Below are positions 1-5,954 of a stretch of DNA of 6,008 nt, piece after piece. The position numbers and the translations under genes are program-made. The DNA is from Clostridia bacterium (GTDB taxonomy: Bacteria > Bacillota > Clostridia > DSM-8532), in the NCBI GenBank assembly GCA_026418215.1, contig JAOABT010000288.1, positions 1 through 6,008 of the forward strand, in the 5' to 3' direction. Positions within the stretch are counted from its first letter, which is position 1; each line of letters opens with the position of its first letter. The notes below the pieces were generated by a model. It saw only the letters and a list, made by a program, of their open reading frames with translations, made no database searches and was not told the DNA's origin.

Positions 1-19
1 AGATGTGTATAAGAGACAG
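1..19 (+). other. Sequencing-adapter remnant (Tn5 mosaic end, Nextera type)
   Basis: The first 19 bases are identical to the Tn5 transposase mosaic end used in tagmentation libraries (begins AGATGTG, ends GAGACAG). This is untrimmed library sequence, not genome. Read in frame with the next gene it yields the peptide MCIRDR, a known hallmark of this contamination in predicted proteins. Genomic sequence starts at about base 20. Confidence 0.96.
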
Positions 20-20
20 G

Positions 21-26
21 TATAAT
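21..26 (+). promoter_or_regulatory. Sigma-A type -10 box, -35 lost at the contig edge
   Basis: A perfect TATAAT lies directly after the adapter, 63 bases before the YaaL-family start codon. A -35 box would fall inside the region replaced by the adapter, so it cannot be tested. If real, transcription would start near base 33 and give a leader of about 57 bases. The gene would then have its own promoter rather than depending only on an upstream recR transcript. A single hexamer is weak evidence. Confidence 0.4.
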
Positions 27-89
27 TCTCCTCCCTTGAGCCTATACTGTCAAGTGAACCAAGTTTTCACTGAAACGGAGAGAGCCGGT

Positions 90-377
90 ATGTCTGAGCA
101 GATTGCCATCAAGCACAAAACAGAGCCTTTAAGCCTTTTTAGGTGGTTTAGCGCCTCCAGGCTTAAGGAGAGCGTCTTAAGGGAGCAAAAGGAAGAATAC
201 CTACAGGAGCTCGCAGAATCCATCCATGATGCCTATCTTGAGTGGCAGAACGCCCTATCCAATTTTGAAAACGCCGAGGGCAAGGAAATGGTGGATTACT
301 ATGCCTACCGCATTAAAGCCTCCCAAATCCGTTACGAGTATCTCCTCCGAAAAGCAAAAGATGCCCAGGCCCAATGA
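90..377 (+). CDS. yaaL: DUF2508 (YaaL-family) small protein
   Basis: This 95-residue protein of unknown biochemical role matches the DUF2508/YaaL family. The family core fills the C-terminal two thirds: an acidic/amphipathic stretch (residues ~44–70, ESIHDAYLEWQNALSNFEN), then a VDYYAYRIKASQIRYEYLL helix ending in a basic KAKDA tail. It is probably all-helical and cytoplasmic, with no signal peptide or membrane segment. The chosen ATG at 90 has GGAGAGAG at 77–84 with a 5-base spacer; the frame stays open upstream only because of adapter sequence. In Bacillus the order recR–yaaL–bofA is conserved, and bofA follows here too, which supports the assignment. The N-terminal ~25 residues are not typical of the short Bacillus protein. 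Confidence 0.85.
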   Translation: MSEQIAIKHKTEPLSLFRWFSASRLKESVLREQKEEYLQELAESIHDAYLEWQNALSNFENAEGKEMVDYYAYRIKASQIRYEYLLRKAKDAQAQ

Positions 378-438
378 ATGTTTTAAGCCCTGCCTGTATA
401 TAAATTAAATAGGGCATAAGCCTTGAAGGTTAAACAGG

Positions 439-501
439 AAGAAACGGCTATCCCTTGAGGTAAAGCGCAGGCTTTGCCCCATAGTGCGATAACCGTTTCT
501 T
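439..501. repeat. Long two-part hairpin in the yaaL–bofA gap
   Basis: Arms 439–452 and 488–501 pair over 14 positions with one C·A mismatch (left arm includes AGAAACGG, right arm CCGTTTCT). Inside lies a second stem, 459–466 with 471–478 (GGTAAAGC/GCTTTGCC, one G·T pair, GCAG loop). There is no T-run after it, so it is not a standard intrinsic terminator. It sits 28 bases before the bofA start and ends before its RBS. It could protect an mRNA end, be processed, or be a small mobile hairpin; none of these is shown. Confidence 0.6.
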
Positions 502-529
502 ACGTTGGAAGGAACAGGAGTAAGGAAAA

Positions 530-793
530 ATGGACAGAGGGCTTATCGTATTGGCATGGATAGCGGGGGTACTGATTGTTCTGGCTTTTGGCAAGGCCTT
601 GCTTTTACCGCTTAAGGTCATTGTACGGCTTGTCATTAACGGGATTCTCGGAGGTGTAGCCATTTTCATCATTAATTTGATTGGAGGCCCGCTGGGCTTT
701 ACGATCTCCCTCAATATCGTTTCGGCCCTTGTAGCGGGCATACTGGGCCTTCCCGGCATCATCCTGCTGGTGATTCTGAAGTTTCTTTTATAG
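530..793 (+). CDS. bofA: Pro-sigma-K processing inhibitor BofA
   Basis: This 87-residue, very hydrophobic protein has the same length as Bacillus BofA. In Bacillus, BofA sits in the mother-cell membrane around the forespore and, with SpoIVFA, holds the SpoIVFB intramembrane protease inactive until the forespore signals, delaying sigma-K activation. Two main membrane spans are visible, about residues 5–26 and 35–56, then a conserved-looking stretch INLIGGPLGFTISLNIVSA (~56–74) and a GILGLPGIILLVILKFLL tail, typical of the family. The ATG has AGGAG at 516–520 with a 9-base spacer and AAGG just inside it. It lies 152 bases after yaaL and 37 bases before the CotS-like gene, all on one strand. Whether the partners spoIVFA/B exist in this genome cannot be seen; many clostridia keep bofA without them. 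Confidence 0.92.
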   Translation: MDRGLIVLAWIAGVLIVLAFGKALLLPLKVIVRLVINGILGGVAIFIINLIGGPLGFTISLNIVSALVAGILGLPGIILLVILKFLL

Positions 794-803
794 GGCACGC
801 GGC

Positions 804-832
804 ACATATTAGTTTTGAGCAGGACATATAAT
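804..832 (+). promoter_or_regulatory. Possible sigma-E type promoter overlapping the CotS-like start
   Basis: ACATATT (804–810) and CATATAAT (825–832), 14 bases apart, resemble the Bacillus sigma-E pattern (an ATATT-like -35; CATAnnnT -10). Mother-cell sigma-E control would suit a spore-coat gene. The -10 overlaps the first ATG (831), so a transcript from here would begin inside the reading frame and would have to use the internal ATG at 894. AT-rich motifs of this kind arise by chance. Confidence 0.3.
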
Positions 833-1880
833 GAAAAAGCAGACCCGGGGCTTATTCCGGAAAGTGCAAAATCAAGCGGGACGTGATAAAGCAATGGTAG
901 AAAACAGAGAAATGATTGAGACCGCCTATGGTATGCGAATCTCCTCGATTAAGCCTTGCAGGGCAGGCTACATCCTTGACACGGACCAGGGAAAGAAGTA
1001 TTTTCGTCAATGCCAGTGCTCCGAGAATCGCATTGCTTATGTCCATGACGCCAAGCAGCATCTGATGAATCATGGCTTTACCACCTTGGACCCCTATCAG
1101 GTGACGGCGGAAGGGCGTCCGAGCATGGAGATCGAAAGCCAATTGTACATTATGACCCCGTTCATTGACGGAAGAGAATGTGAGTTTGGAGAGGACTCCG
1201 ATGCCATAAAGGCCTCAGTAGCGCTTGCCTCCATGCACAAGGCCGGCAAGGGCTTTAAGGCTCGGCCTGGCCTTGCCATACCCAATGACCTTGGGAAAAT
1301 GCCCGAAAGCCTTGGAAAGCGTTATGATGAGATACTGAGAATGAGAAGAAAGGCTGAACGTGAACGTGGAGCCTTTGACTACATATACTTGGACTGCGTC
1401 GATAAATTCACAGCCTTGGCTGAAGAGAGCCTGCGGCTTTTAGACGGGCCGGAGTACCCGCGCCTTGTCAAGAAGACCCTGTTGGAGGGCGGTATCTGCC
1501 ACCACGACTATTCTTATCAGAATATTCTCATGAAGGGCCCCACCACGTATATTACAGGCTTTGAAGCCTGCGGTGAGGAAATCCGTGTTTATGACCTCGT
1601 GAATCTTTTAAGGCGCAAGATGCGAAAATGCAACTGGAACCCCACAAAAGCAACGCTCTTGCTTGAGGCCTACTCAGAATTCGAACCCATTACAAAGGAT
1701 GAGAACGTGGTCATGAAGGCCATGCTCTTATTCCCTCAGAAATTCTGGCGGGTGGCCAACCGTTATTACAATTCCCGCAGAAGCTGGGCGCAAAAGAATT
1801 TCACAGGCATGCTTGAGGAGGTTGTGGCCGAATATCACGACCATATCCGCTTCATGAAGCAGTTTGATACGATGTTTTAA
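831..1880 (+). CDS. CotS/YutH-family spore-coat kinase-like protein, possibly a pseudokinase
   Basis: A 349-residue aminoglycoside-phosphotransferase/CotS-fold protein, expected on the spore coat. N-lobe: YGMRISSIKPCRAGYIL (33–49), then GKKYFRQC followed by SENRIAYVHDAKQHLMNHGF (64–83), the usual CotS helix. MTPFIDGREC (108–117) fits the hinge. The catalytic loop HHDYSYQN (224–231) keeps D226 and N231. The metal-binding motif, normally I-D-F-D/E in this fold, reads ITGFEAC (241–247), with Gly243 where the aspartate belongs; the beta-3 lysine seems to be Arg59. Both changes suggest weak or absent phosphotransfer. VYDLVNLLRRKMRK (253–266) is typical of the family. The ATG at 831 has AGGA at 821–824 (6-base spacer). 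The ATG at 894 (residue 22) matches where family members usually begin but has a poor RBS. It lies 37 bases after bofA and ends before a strong terminator, so probably shares that transcript. Confidence 0.82.
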   Translation: MKKQTRGLFRKVQNQAGRDKAMVENREMIETAYGMRISSIKPCRAGYILDTDQGKKYFRQCQCSENRIAYVHDAKQHLMNHGFTTLDPYQVTAEGRPSMEIESQLYIMTPFIDGRECEFGEDSDAIKASVALASMHKAGKGFKARPGLAIPNDLGKMPESLGKRYDEILRMRRKAERERGAFDYIYLDCVDKFTALAEESLRLLDGPEYPRLVKKTLLEGGICHHDYSYQNILMKGPTTYITGFEACGEEIRVYDLVNLLRRKMRKCNWNPTKATLLLEAYSEFEPITKDENVVMKAMLLFPQKFWRVANRYYNSRRSWAQKNFTGMLEEVVAEYHDHIRFMKQFDTMF

Positions 1881-1940
1881 GCCTGTTGGCTGTGAGAAGC
1901 CAAGCGTCTAGAGTGGCATTAAACAGATTATGTTTATCTA

Positions 1941-1981
1941 AAGCCGGGGTGCGAATTAATGCTTCGCCTCCGGCTTTTTTG
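1941..1981 (+). terminator. Strong intrinsic terminator of the yaaL–bofA–cotS-like block
   Basis: AAGCCGGGG (1941–1949) pairs with CTCCGGCTT, and GCGAA (1951–1955) with TTCGC after one bulged T: a stem of 14 pairs with a seven-base loop, followed by TTTTTT. It begins 60 bases after the CotS-like stop codon. The orientation fits the plus-strand genes; the minus-strand side lacks a clear T-run. Confidence 0.93.
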
Positions 1982-1986
1982 TTACA

Positions 1987-2163
1987 TTAAAGGTCGTTCC
2001 TGGCGTCAATTTCTCCGTACCAGCCCAGTACTTCCTTAAACCAGTTCAGGGTCTTATCCATATCCTGGGTATGATAGACCGCTCCGTTTTCTCTGACGAG
2101 ATAGCCTCTTTTACTAAATTCCTTCATGAGATTACTTCCTTTCTTCAATAACGCATCAATAGA
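1987..2163 (-). pseudogene. Truncated VOC/glyoxalase-like domain, out-of-frame tail of the AraC gene
   Basis: On the minus strand an open frame gives 58 residues: SIDALLKKGSNLM, then KEFSKRGYLVRENGAVYHT, QDMDKTLNWFKEVLGWYGE and a short end IDARNDL before TAA. The part HTQDMDKTLNWFKEVLGWYG is typical of the first beta-alpha unit of VOC (glyoxalase/bleomycin-resistance) domains, here as found behind AraC-type DNA-binding domains. A whole VOC domain needs about 110–120 residues, so two thirds are missing. The start overlaps the 3' end of the AraC frame: removing the shift at 2164–2165 joins KVFPK directly to SIDALL. An internal ATG at 2127 has AAGGAAG (2135–2141) before it, so a 46-residue peptide could be made alone, but it would not fold as a VOC domain. 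The truncation lies within 10 bases of the facing terminator. Confidence 0.65.
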
Positions 2164-2510
2164 CATTTGGGGAACACCTTCAGGTGAGCCTTCCCACTGC
2201 GCGCTGTGGAAGGGCTTTTCCCGTGGAAGCGTGTAAAGGCACGCGTGAAGCTTTCGGGACTGTCGTAGCCAAATTTAAGCGCTATGTCTATGACCTTTTC
2301 ATCGGTTGCAAGGAGCTCGCTTCCGGCAAGCGCCAGCCTTCTGTTACGGATGTATTCGCCAACGGTATAGTCACATAGAATAGCAAAAAGCCGCTGGAAG
2401 TTATAGCTTGACATGTAGGCTTGGCTTGCAATGCTGTCATAGTCCACGCTTTCGGTCAAATGGCCCTCGATGTAATCCACGGCTTTTTGAATGCCCTTTA
2501 TCGTATCCAT
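2145..2510 (-). CDS. AraC-type DNA-binding domain protein, likely frameshifted 3' end
   Basis: A 121-residue product consisting almost only of an AraC/XylS double helix-turn-helix domain. The first HTH is at about residues 24–45 (DSIASQAYMSSYNFQRLFAI), the second at 72–93, followed by the family signature GYDSPESFTRAFTRFHGKSP (81–100). It would bind promoter DNA as a transcription factor. The ATG at 2510 has AGGAGGTG at 2516–2523 with a suitable spacer, so the start is secure. After KAHLKVFPK (residue 115) the frame ends in six residues without family character, while the next frame carries on with an LSIDALL-like linker and a VOC start. This indicates a one-base deletion near the CCCCAAATG stretch (2164–2172) in an original AraC–VOC fusion. 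The DNA-binding half could still be made and act without its effector domain. Its targets are unknown. Confidence 0.85.
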   Translation of the reverse strand: MDTIKGIQKAVDYIEGHLTESVDYDSIASQAYMSSYNFQRLFAILCDYTVGEYIRNRRLALAGSELLATDEKVIDIALKFGYDSPESFTRAFTRFHGKSPSTARSGKAHLKVFPKCLLMRY

Positions 2511-2573
2511 AGGTGCACCTCCTGTCTGATTTCATATTATCGAACCCAGGTAAGTCTTTCCTGACTTTTTGTG

Positions 2574-2587
2574 CTGACAACTGTCAG
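2574..2587. repeat. 14-base inverted repeat upstream of the AraC gene
   Basis: CTGACA (2574–2579) and TGTCAG (2582–2587) are perfect inverted arms around two bases. It lies about 64 bases upstream of the AraC-type start, where an operator or autoregulatory site could be. AraC proteins usually bind direct repeats, so it need not be that protein's own site. Confidence 0.4.
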
Positions 2588-2697
2588 GTCGCCAGAGTGG
2601 AGTGCCTTGCTAGCTTCCAAATCCCAGCATTCATAACTAACTCCTCAAAAGCTTTCATTGTACCTTGTAAAACCTCTGCCACGGCACGTCCGTACAT
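2584..2697 (-). other. Doubtful 37-residue ORF in the AraC–fhs gap
   Basis: The 280 bases between the AraC gene and fhs hold no recognisable gene. One minus-strand frame runs MYGRAVAEVLQG, TMKAFEELVMNAG, IWKLARHSTLAT. Its composition (helical, Ala/Glu/Leu rich) looks protein-like and it may be a gene fragment, but I recognise no family. The first ATG lacks an RBS. The internal ATG at 2634 has AGGAG at 2641–2645 with a 6-base spacer and would give a 16-residue peptide whose stop overlaps the 2574–2587 palindrome. That layout is reminiscent of a leader peptide but could be chance. Confidence 0.2.
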
Positions 2698-2734
2698 GGA
2701 TAAAATCACTGATTATCAATAGGATAAATATTGA

Positions 2735-2763
2735 AGTCCGGCTTACCTGCTGTAAACCGGACT
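2735..2763 (-). terminator. Hairpin downstream of fhs, probable terminator
   Basis: AGTCCGG (2735–2741) and CCGGACT (2757–2763) form a perfect 7-bp stem that continues, after a mismatch, with TTA/TAA. It lies about 40 bases beyond the fhs stop. On the minus strand it is followed by TTCAATATTTATCC, a broken T-rich tract, so termination may be only moderate. It is the only candidate end for the minus-strand fhs transcript in this gap. Confidence 0.6.
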
Positions 2764-2803
2764 CTTAATTGTTCAATATACTAAATTTACTTAATGCCCT
2801 TTC

Positions 2804-4474
2804 TTAGAACAAGCCCGTTATGGTTCCGTTCTCGTCGATATCGATCCTGTTGGCGGCTGGAACCTTAGGAAGGCCGGGCATGGTCATGATATCGCCTGTT
2901 AAGGCAACCACAAAGCCCGCACCGGCAGAAAGGCGAACCTCCTTGACCGTCAGGGTGAAGCCCTGCGGGCGGCCTAAAAGCGACGGATTGTCTGAGAGGG
3001 AATACTGCGTCTTGGCCATGCAGACAGGGAGCTTGCCATAGCCCAGGCCCTCGATGGTCGCAATGTCCTTTTGGGCCTTATCGGTAAAGATGACCTGGTG
3101 CCCGCCATAAATCTCACGGTTGATGGTTTCGATCTTTTCTTTTATTGAAAGGTCCAGCTCATAAAGGGGCATAAAGCCGGAGGGTTTCTTGTCAATGACA
3201 TCGCAAAGCTTTTGTGCAAGCTCGGTTCCGCCTTCGCCACCCTTAAGGAATACCTCTGAGAAGGCAACCTCAACGCCCCATTCGCGGCACTTCTCCTTGA
3301 CAAGCGAAATTTCCGCCTCAGTATCGGTGGCAAAATGGTTAATGGCTACTAGGGCGGGAACCCCAAATTTCTGGATGTTTTCAACATGCTTCTGAAGGTT
3401 TACAATACCTCTTCCAAGGGCATCCACGTTTTCCTTTGAAAGCTCGTCCTTCTTAACGCCGCCATTGTATTTGAGTGCACGGACAGTGGCCACAATAACC
3501 ACGGCATCGGGCTTGAGCTTTCCATAGCGGCACTTGATATCAAAGAATTTTTCGGCTCCAAGATCGGCACCGAAGCCCGCCTCGGTAATAACGTAGTCCG
3601 CAAGCTTTAAGGCAATCTGGGTGGCTTTGATGCTGTTGCATCCGTGAGCAATGTTGGCAAAGGGACCGCCGTGCATAAGGCAGGGTGTGTTTTCCAGGGT
3701 CTGAACAAGGTTCGGCTTGATGGCGTCCTTTAAAAGCAGCGTCATGGCGCCGTGCACCTCAAGATCGCTTGCAAGCACAGGCTTATCATTGTATGTATAA
3801 GCCACAACGATACGGCCCAGGCGTTCCTTGAGGTCTGTAATATCGGTTGCGAGACACAGGATGGCCATAACCTCGGAGGCGACTGTAATATTGAAGCCGT
3901 CCTCACGGGGGAAGCCGTTATTCCTTCCACCGAGGCCCACAACAATCTGACGCAGAGCCCTGTCGTTCATGTCCAGGCAGCGCTTCCAGACAATGCGCCG
4001 GGCATCAATCTGAAGGCTGTTCCCCTGATGGATATGGTTGTCGATGGCAGCAGAAAGCAGGTTGTTGGCTGTTGTAATGGCATGCATGTCGCCAGTGAAA
4101 TGGAGGTTGATATCCTCCATGGGAACAACCTGAGCATACCCGCCGCCGGCTGCTCCACCCTTAACACCCATAACGGGGCCTAATGAGGGCTCTCTGAGTG
4201 CAATCACAGCCTTCTTCCCGATTTTCTCCATGGCCTGGCCCAGCCCGACGGTGGTTGTAGTTTTACCTTCCCCTGCCGGTGTAGGATTGATGGCCGTTAC
4301 CAGAACAAGCTTACCGTCTGGCTTGTCTTTAAGCTTCTCGTAGAGACCGTCTTTAAGCTTGGCCTTGTAATCTCCGTAGAGCTCAAGGCTTTCGCGGCCG
4401 ATACCGAGCTTGCCTGCGACCTCCTCAATGGGCAGCATTTTGGCGCCCTGGGCTATTTCAACATCTGTCAGCAT
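2804..4474 (-). CDS. fhs: Formate–tetrahydrofolate ligase (10-formyl-THF synthetase)
   Basis: This enzyme joins formate to tetrahydrofolate with ATP, giving 10-formyl-THF for purines, fMet-tRNA, and the methyl branch of the Wood–Ljungdahl or glycine/purine fermentation routes. It is cytosolic and a homotetramer in clostridia. The 556-residue length is the family norm and the protein looks complete. Visible motifs: ATP-binding [10 protein letters not shown] (65–74), EPSLGP (95–100), the glycine-rich signature [17 protein letters not shown] (103–119) and the second signature [12 protein letters not shown] (328–339). The frame is open for 31 more codons upstream, but [13 protein letters not shown] is where family members begin, and this ATG (4474) has GAGGAG with GGAG at 4483–4486 and a 7-base spacer. 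It lies 95 bases downstream of the DUF6273 frame on the same strand. No folate riboswitch or convincing promoter was seen in the gap. Confidence 0.98.
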   Translation of the reverse strand: MLTDVEIAQGAKMLPIEEVAGKLGIGRESLELYGDYKAKLKDGLYEKLKDKPDGKLVLVTAINPTPAGEGKTTTTVGLGQAMEKIGKKAVIALREPSLGPVMGVKGGAAGGGYAQVVPMEDINLHFTGDMHAITTANNLLSAAIDNHIHQGNSLQIDARRIVWKRCLDMNDRALRQIVVGLGGRNNGFPREDGFNITVASEVMAILCLATDITDLKERLGRIVVAYTYNDKPVLASDLEVHGAMTLLLKDAIKPNLVQTLENTPCLMHGGPFANIAHGCNSIKATQIALKLADYVITEAGFGADLGAEKFFDIKCRYGKLKPDAVVIVATVRALKYNGGVKKDELSKENVDALGRGIVNLQKHVENIQKFGVPALVAINHFATDTEAEISLVKEKCREWGVEVAFSEVFLKGGEGGTELAQKLCDVIDKKPSGFMPLYELDLSIKEKIETINREIYGGHQVIFTDKAQKDIATIEGLGYGKLPVCMAKTQYSLSDNPSLLGRPQGFTLTVKEVRLSAGAGFVVALTGDIMTMPGLPKVPAANRIDIDENGTITGLF

Positions 4475-4569
4475 AAAGTCTTCTCCTCGTATAATATTTT
4501 TATAAGCATGGTAGATGCTATTTTCCCATAAAAGCAAAACTCCAATGCTATTGTCCTTAGGAAGCAATA

Positions 4570-5127
4570 TTAATGCAGTTTTTCAAGGTAAAGCGCGGGG
4601 ACGACCCCGATCGTCGTGGTTGAGGCCTTCTTATGATAGGTATAACCATAGGGAAAGACCACCCGAACTGCATCCTTATTGGAATAAGGTGTACGAAGCC
4701 AATAGGGCTCAGTCTTTCTCCTATCAAAGTCTAACTGTTCAAGCTCTTCAACGCTCAGAATAAAAACCTTTTCCTTCATGATTATACCATATGCCTGGCT
4801 ATAATTCTGCCTGGTATCGCCGGGAAGAGCTGACCAGAAAAGCGGCTGGGAGCCTACGGTTTTATACTGTACGAGCGCCGGTGACAGAACGCTTTTAAGG
4901 TCGGCCGATAGAATCCGCTTCTGATCAATTGGCGAGAACTCCGCCAGAAAACCGCCTTTTTCACTGCTGTTAAGCCATTTTCTTAACGAAGCTGAGCTCC
5001 ACAGGTTTGTGTTCCGATCGAATTCCTTCTTTTCAATAGTATCATGAGCCACAAGAAAAAAATACCTTTGGTTTTGCGCTGCAATGTCCCAAACCACTTC
5101 TTTTCCCTGATATTTGCCAAATACCAT
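4570..5127 (-). CDS. DUF6273-domain protein, 5' end probably frameshifted
   Basis: The 185-residue open frame carries a near-complete DUF6273 domain, a family of unknown function common in clostridial surface or repeat-rich proteins. Landmarks: opening [13 protein letters not shown] (3–15), [12 protein letters not shown] (42–53), [12 protein letters not shown] (121–132), [13 protein letters not shown] (142–154) and the closing GVVPALYL (174–181) just before the stop. The ATG at 5127 has no RBS and cuts tight to the domain, so it is unlikely to be the real start. Upstream in the same frame are only TPQT-like codons and then the TAA that ends the membrane-protein frame. One extra A in the run at 5139–5144 would instead join the domain to a membrane segment (MKFSLTSMIIATLLVGYSY, then KKK-TPQT). 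The natural product was therefore probably membrane-anchored. Function is unknown. Confidence 0.72.
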   Translation of the reverse strand: MVFGKYQGKEVVWDIAAQNQRYFFLVAHDTIEKKEFDRNTNLWSSASLRKWLNSSEKGGFLAEFSPIDQKRILSADLKSVLSPALVQYKTVGSQPLFWSALPGDTRQNYSQAYGIIMKEKVFILSVEELEQLDFDRRKTEPYWLRTPYSNKDAVRVVFPYGYTYHKKASTTTIGVVPALYLEKLH

Positions 5128-5138
5128 GGTCTGTGGCG

Positions 5139-5300
5139 TTTTTTCTTATAGGAATAACCCACAAGCAGGGTGGCTATGATCATGCTCGTAAGGGAAAACT
5201 TCATAATCTCGGAATTGGCGCGGGCTGAGTAATTGCCAAGATAAGTGGGCCGCAAGGGCAGACTGGCCTCCGCGCTTAAGGATAGCTTTGGCAAAAGTAA
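5139..5300 (-). pseudogene. Out-of-frame membrane segment between the two halves of the locus
   Basis: In a second minus-strand frame, open from 5300, the translation reads LPLRPTYLGNYSARANSEIM, then a clear hydrophobic span FSLTSMIIATLLVGYSY closed by KKK, a normal inside-positive border. Neither flanking frame encodes a membrane span here: frame one gives charged, His-rich residues (EHDHSHPACG) that look like out-of-frame translation. It is either the last span of the membrane protein at 5703, joined after an internal deletion, or the N-terminal anchor of the DUF6273 protein starting at ATG 5204 (no good RBS). Frame is regained at the A6 run 5139–5144, where one extra base would be needed. 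Confidence 0.5.
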
Positions 5301-5703
5301 TCAAATTGGCCCATTTATGACGGCTTTTGAGACCACCATACAGGAAGACAAGCGTAAGGCAGTGCAACAAAAGGTAAAGCATGCCCAGCATCCGTATATC
5401 AAAGAAAGAAGAAGAACCGAGGAATAATCTTGAGAAGGTATTGTTGAGGGCTTTTGCAAGCATGATGACGGGCGTAAGGGTCGACCCGTAACGAAGCGGG
5501 TTTAGGCTCGAAGAGGAATAGCCGAACCTTTCCTCGAAATAGAAGTACTTAAGGCTATTATCTGTTTTAATACCTTCAGGCAATAGGACTCTTCCAAAAT
5601 CCGAGTTGTCCGCAAGCCCAATGGTCGGGGGATAAAAGAGGATCAGTGACCCGACAACGAAGAGCAATACGAAGAGTACAGGCTTCAAAAACCGCTCCGG
5701 CAC
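5146..5703 (-). pseudogene. Broken polytopic membrane protein, N-terminal part
   Basis: The start is well supported: GTG at 5703 with AGGAGG at 5711–5716 and a 7-base spacer. Residues 6–24 form a membrane span, followed by PPTIGLADNSDFGRV (25–39), an exported-loop motif I associate with uncharacterised clostridial membrane proteins of several hundred residues. A second span, LGMLYLLLHCLTLVFLYGGL, covers 106–125 and ends in the basic SRHKWANL. From about residue 135 the frame loses membrane character and becomes charged and His-rich until the stop at 185, while a neighbouring frame resumes with a span. This indicates a frameshift, probably with an internal deletion, near 5290–5300. The remaining N-terminal ~134 residues could still be made. 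The function of the intact protein is unknown; a role in the cell envelope is a guess. Confidence 0.6.
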
Positions 5704-5885
5704 GAATTTGCCTCCTAAAACATTACTAGCTGCTCATTTATGTGGTTATCCATCAGCAACGCGGTCGATGTACGTCCAGCGTAATCCGGTCGTTTTCAAA
5801 GTTTCCAACATGCTTTAAGCTTTTTTATCTTTTCCAGTTTGAGACGCTTTTACTGAATGATTTTGAGCCAAATCTTAAAAAAGGT
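5704..5885. other. Gap with no recognisable gene
   Basis: Apart from the RBS of the membrane-protein gene (5711–5716), nothing can be assigned here. Both strands were read: the longest open stretches are under 60 codons, lack ribosome binding sites and resemble no family I know. There is no tRNA-like fold and no hairpin with a T-run; a T-rich stretch at 5820–5835 has only a 4-bp palindrome before it. It may be decayed sequence left beside a mobile element. Confidence 0.5.
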
Positions 5886-5897
5886 GAATGGACAAAG

Positions 5898-5934
5898 TAA
5901 ATGCAACTTTGGACTTTGTAGGTTTAAATGCAAC
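5898..5934 (+). repeat. 10-base direct repeat TAAATGCAAC, period 27
   Basis: TAAATGCAAC occurs at 5898–5907 and again at 5925–5934. The spacing of 27 bases and the palindromic halves between them suggest paired protein-binding sites rather than coding sequence. Confidence 0.75.
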
Positions 5935-5954
5935 CTCTTCCATTCTTAGGGGTC

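Noticed and set aside
3..89. N-terminal extension of the YaaL-family protein (MCIRDRYNS...)
   Set aside because: It is created by adapter sequence and an untranslated leader; the ATG at 90 has a good RBS and fits the family.
448..894. 148-codon minus-strand ORF over bofA
   Set aside because: It is antisense to a clearly recognised bofA and shows only reversed coding bias. Only its last dozen residues drew attention and are reported separately.
2184..2378. Plus-strand ORF opposite the AraC-type gene, and similar ORFs opposite fhs (such as 3752–4183)
   Set aside because: Antisense shadows of well-supported genes, without ribosome binding sites or recognisable domains.
4475..4567. 31-residue N-terminal extension of Fhs
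   Set aside because: There is no RBS at the upstream start, and family proteins begin at [13 protein letters not shown] sequence, where a strong RBS lies directly upstream.
4475..4569. Folate (THF) riboswitch or promoter upstream of fhs
   Set aside because: The gap is short and AT-rich, with a repeated AATAGCAT but no conserved riboswitch core. TATTAT-like boxes lie too close to the RBS or lack a -35 partner.
5731..5900. Roughly 57-codon plus-strand frame ending LNDFEPNLKKGEWTK
   Set aside because: No start codon with an RBS, no recognised family, and low-complexity Phe/Ser-rich content; treated as noncoding.
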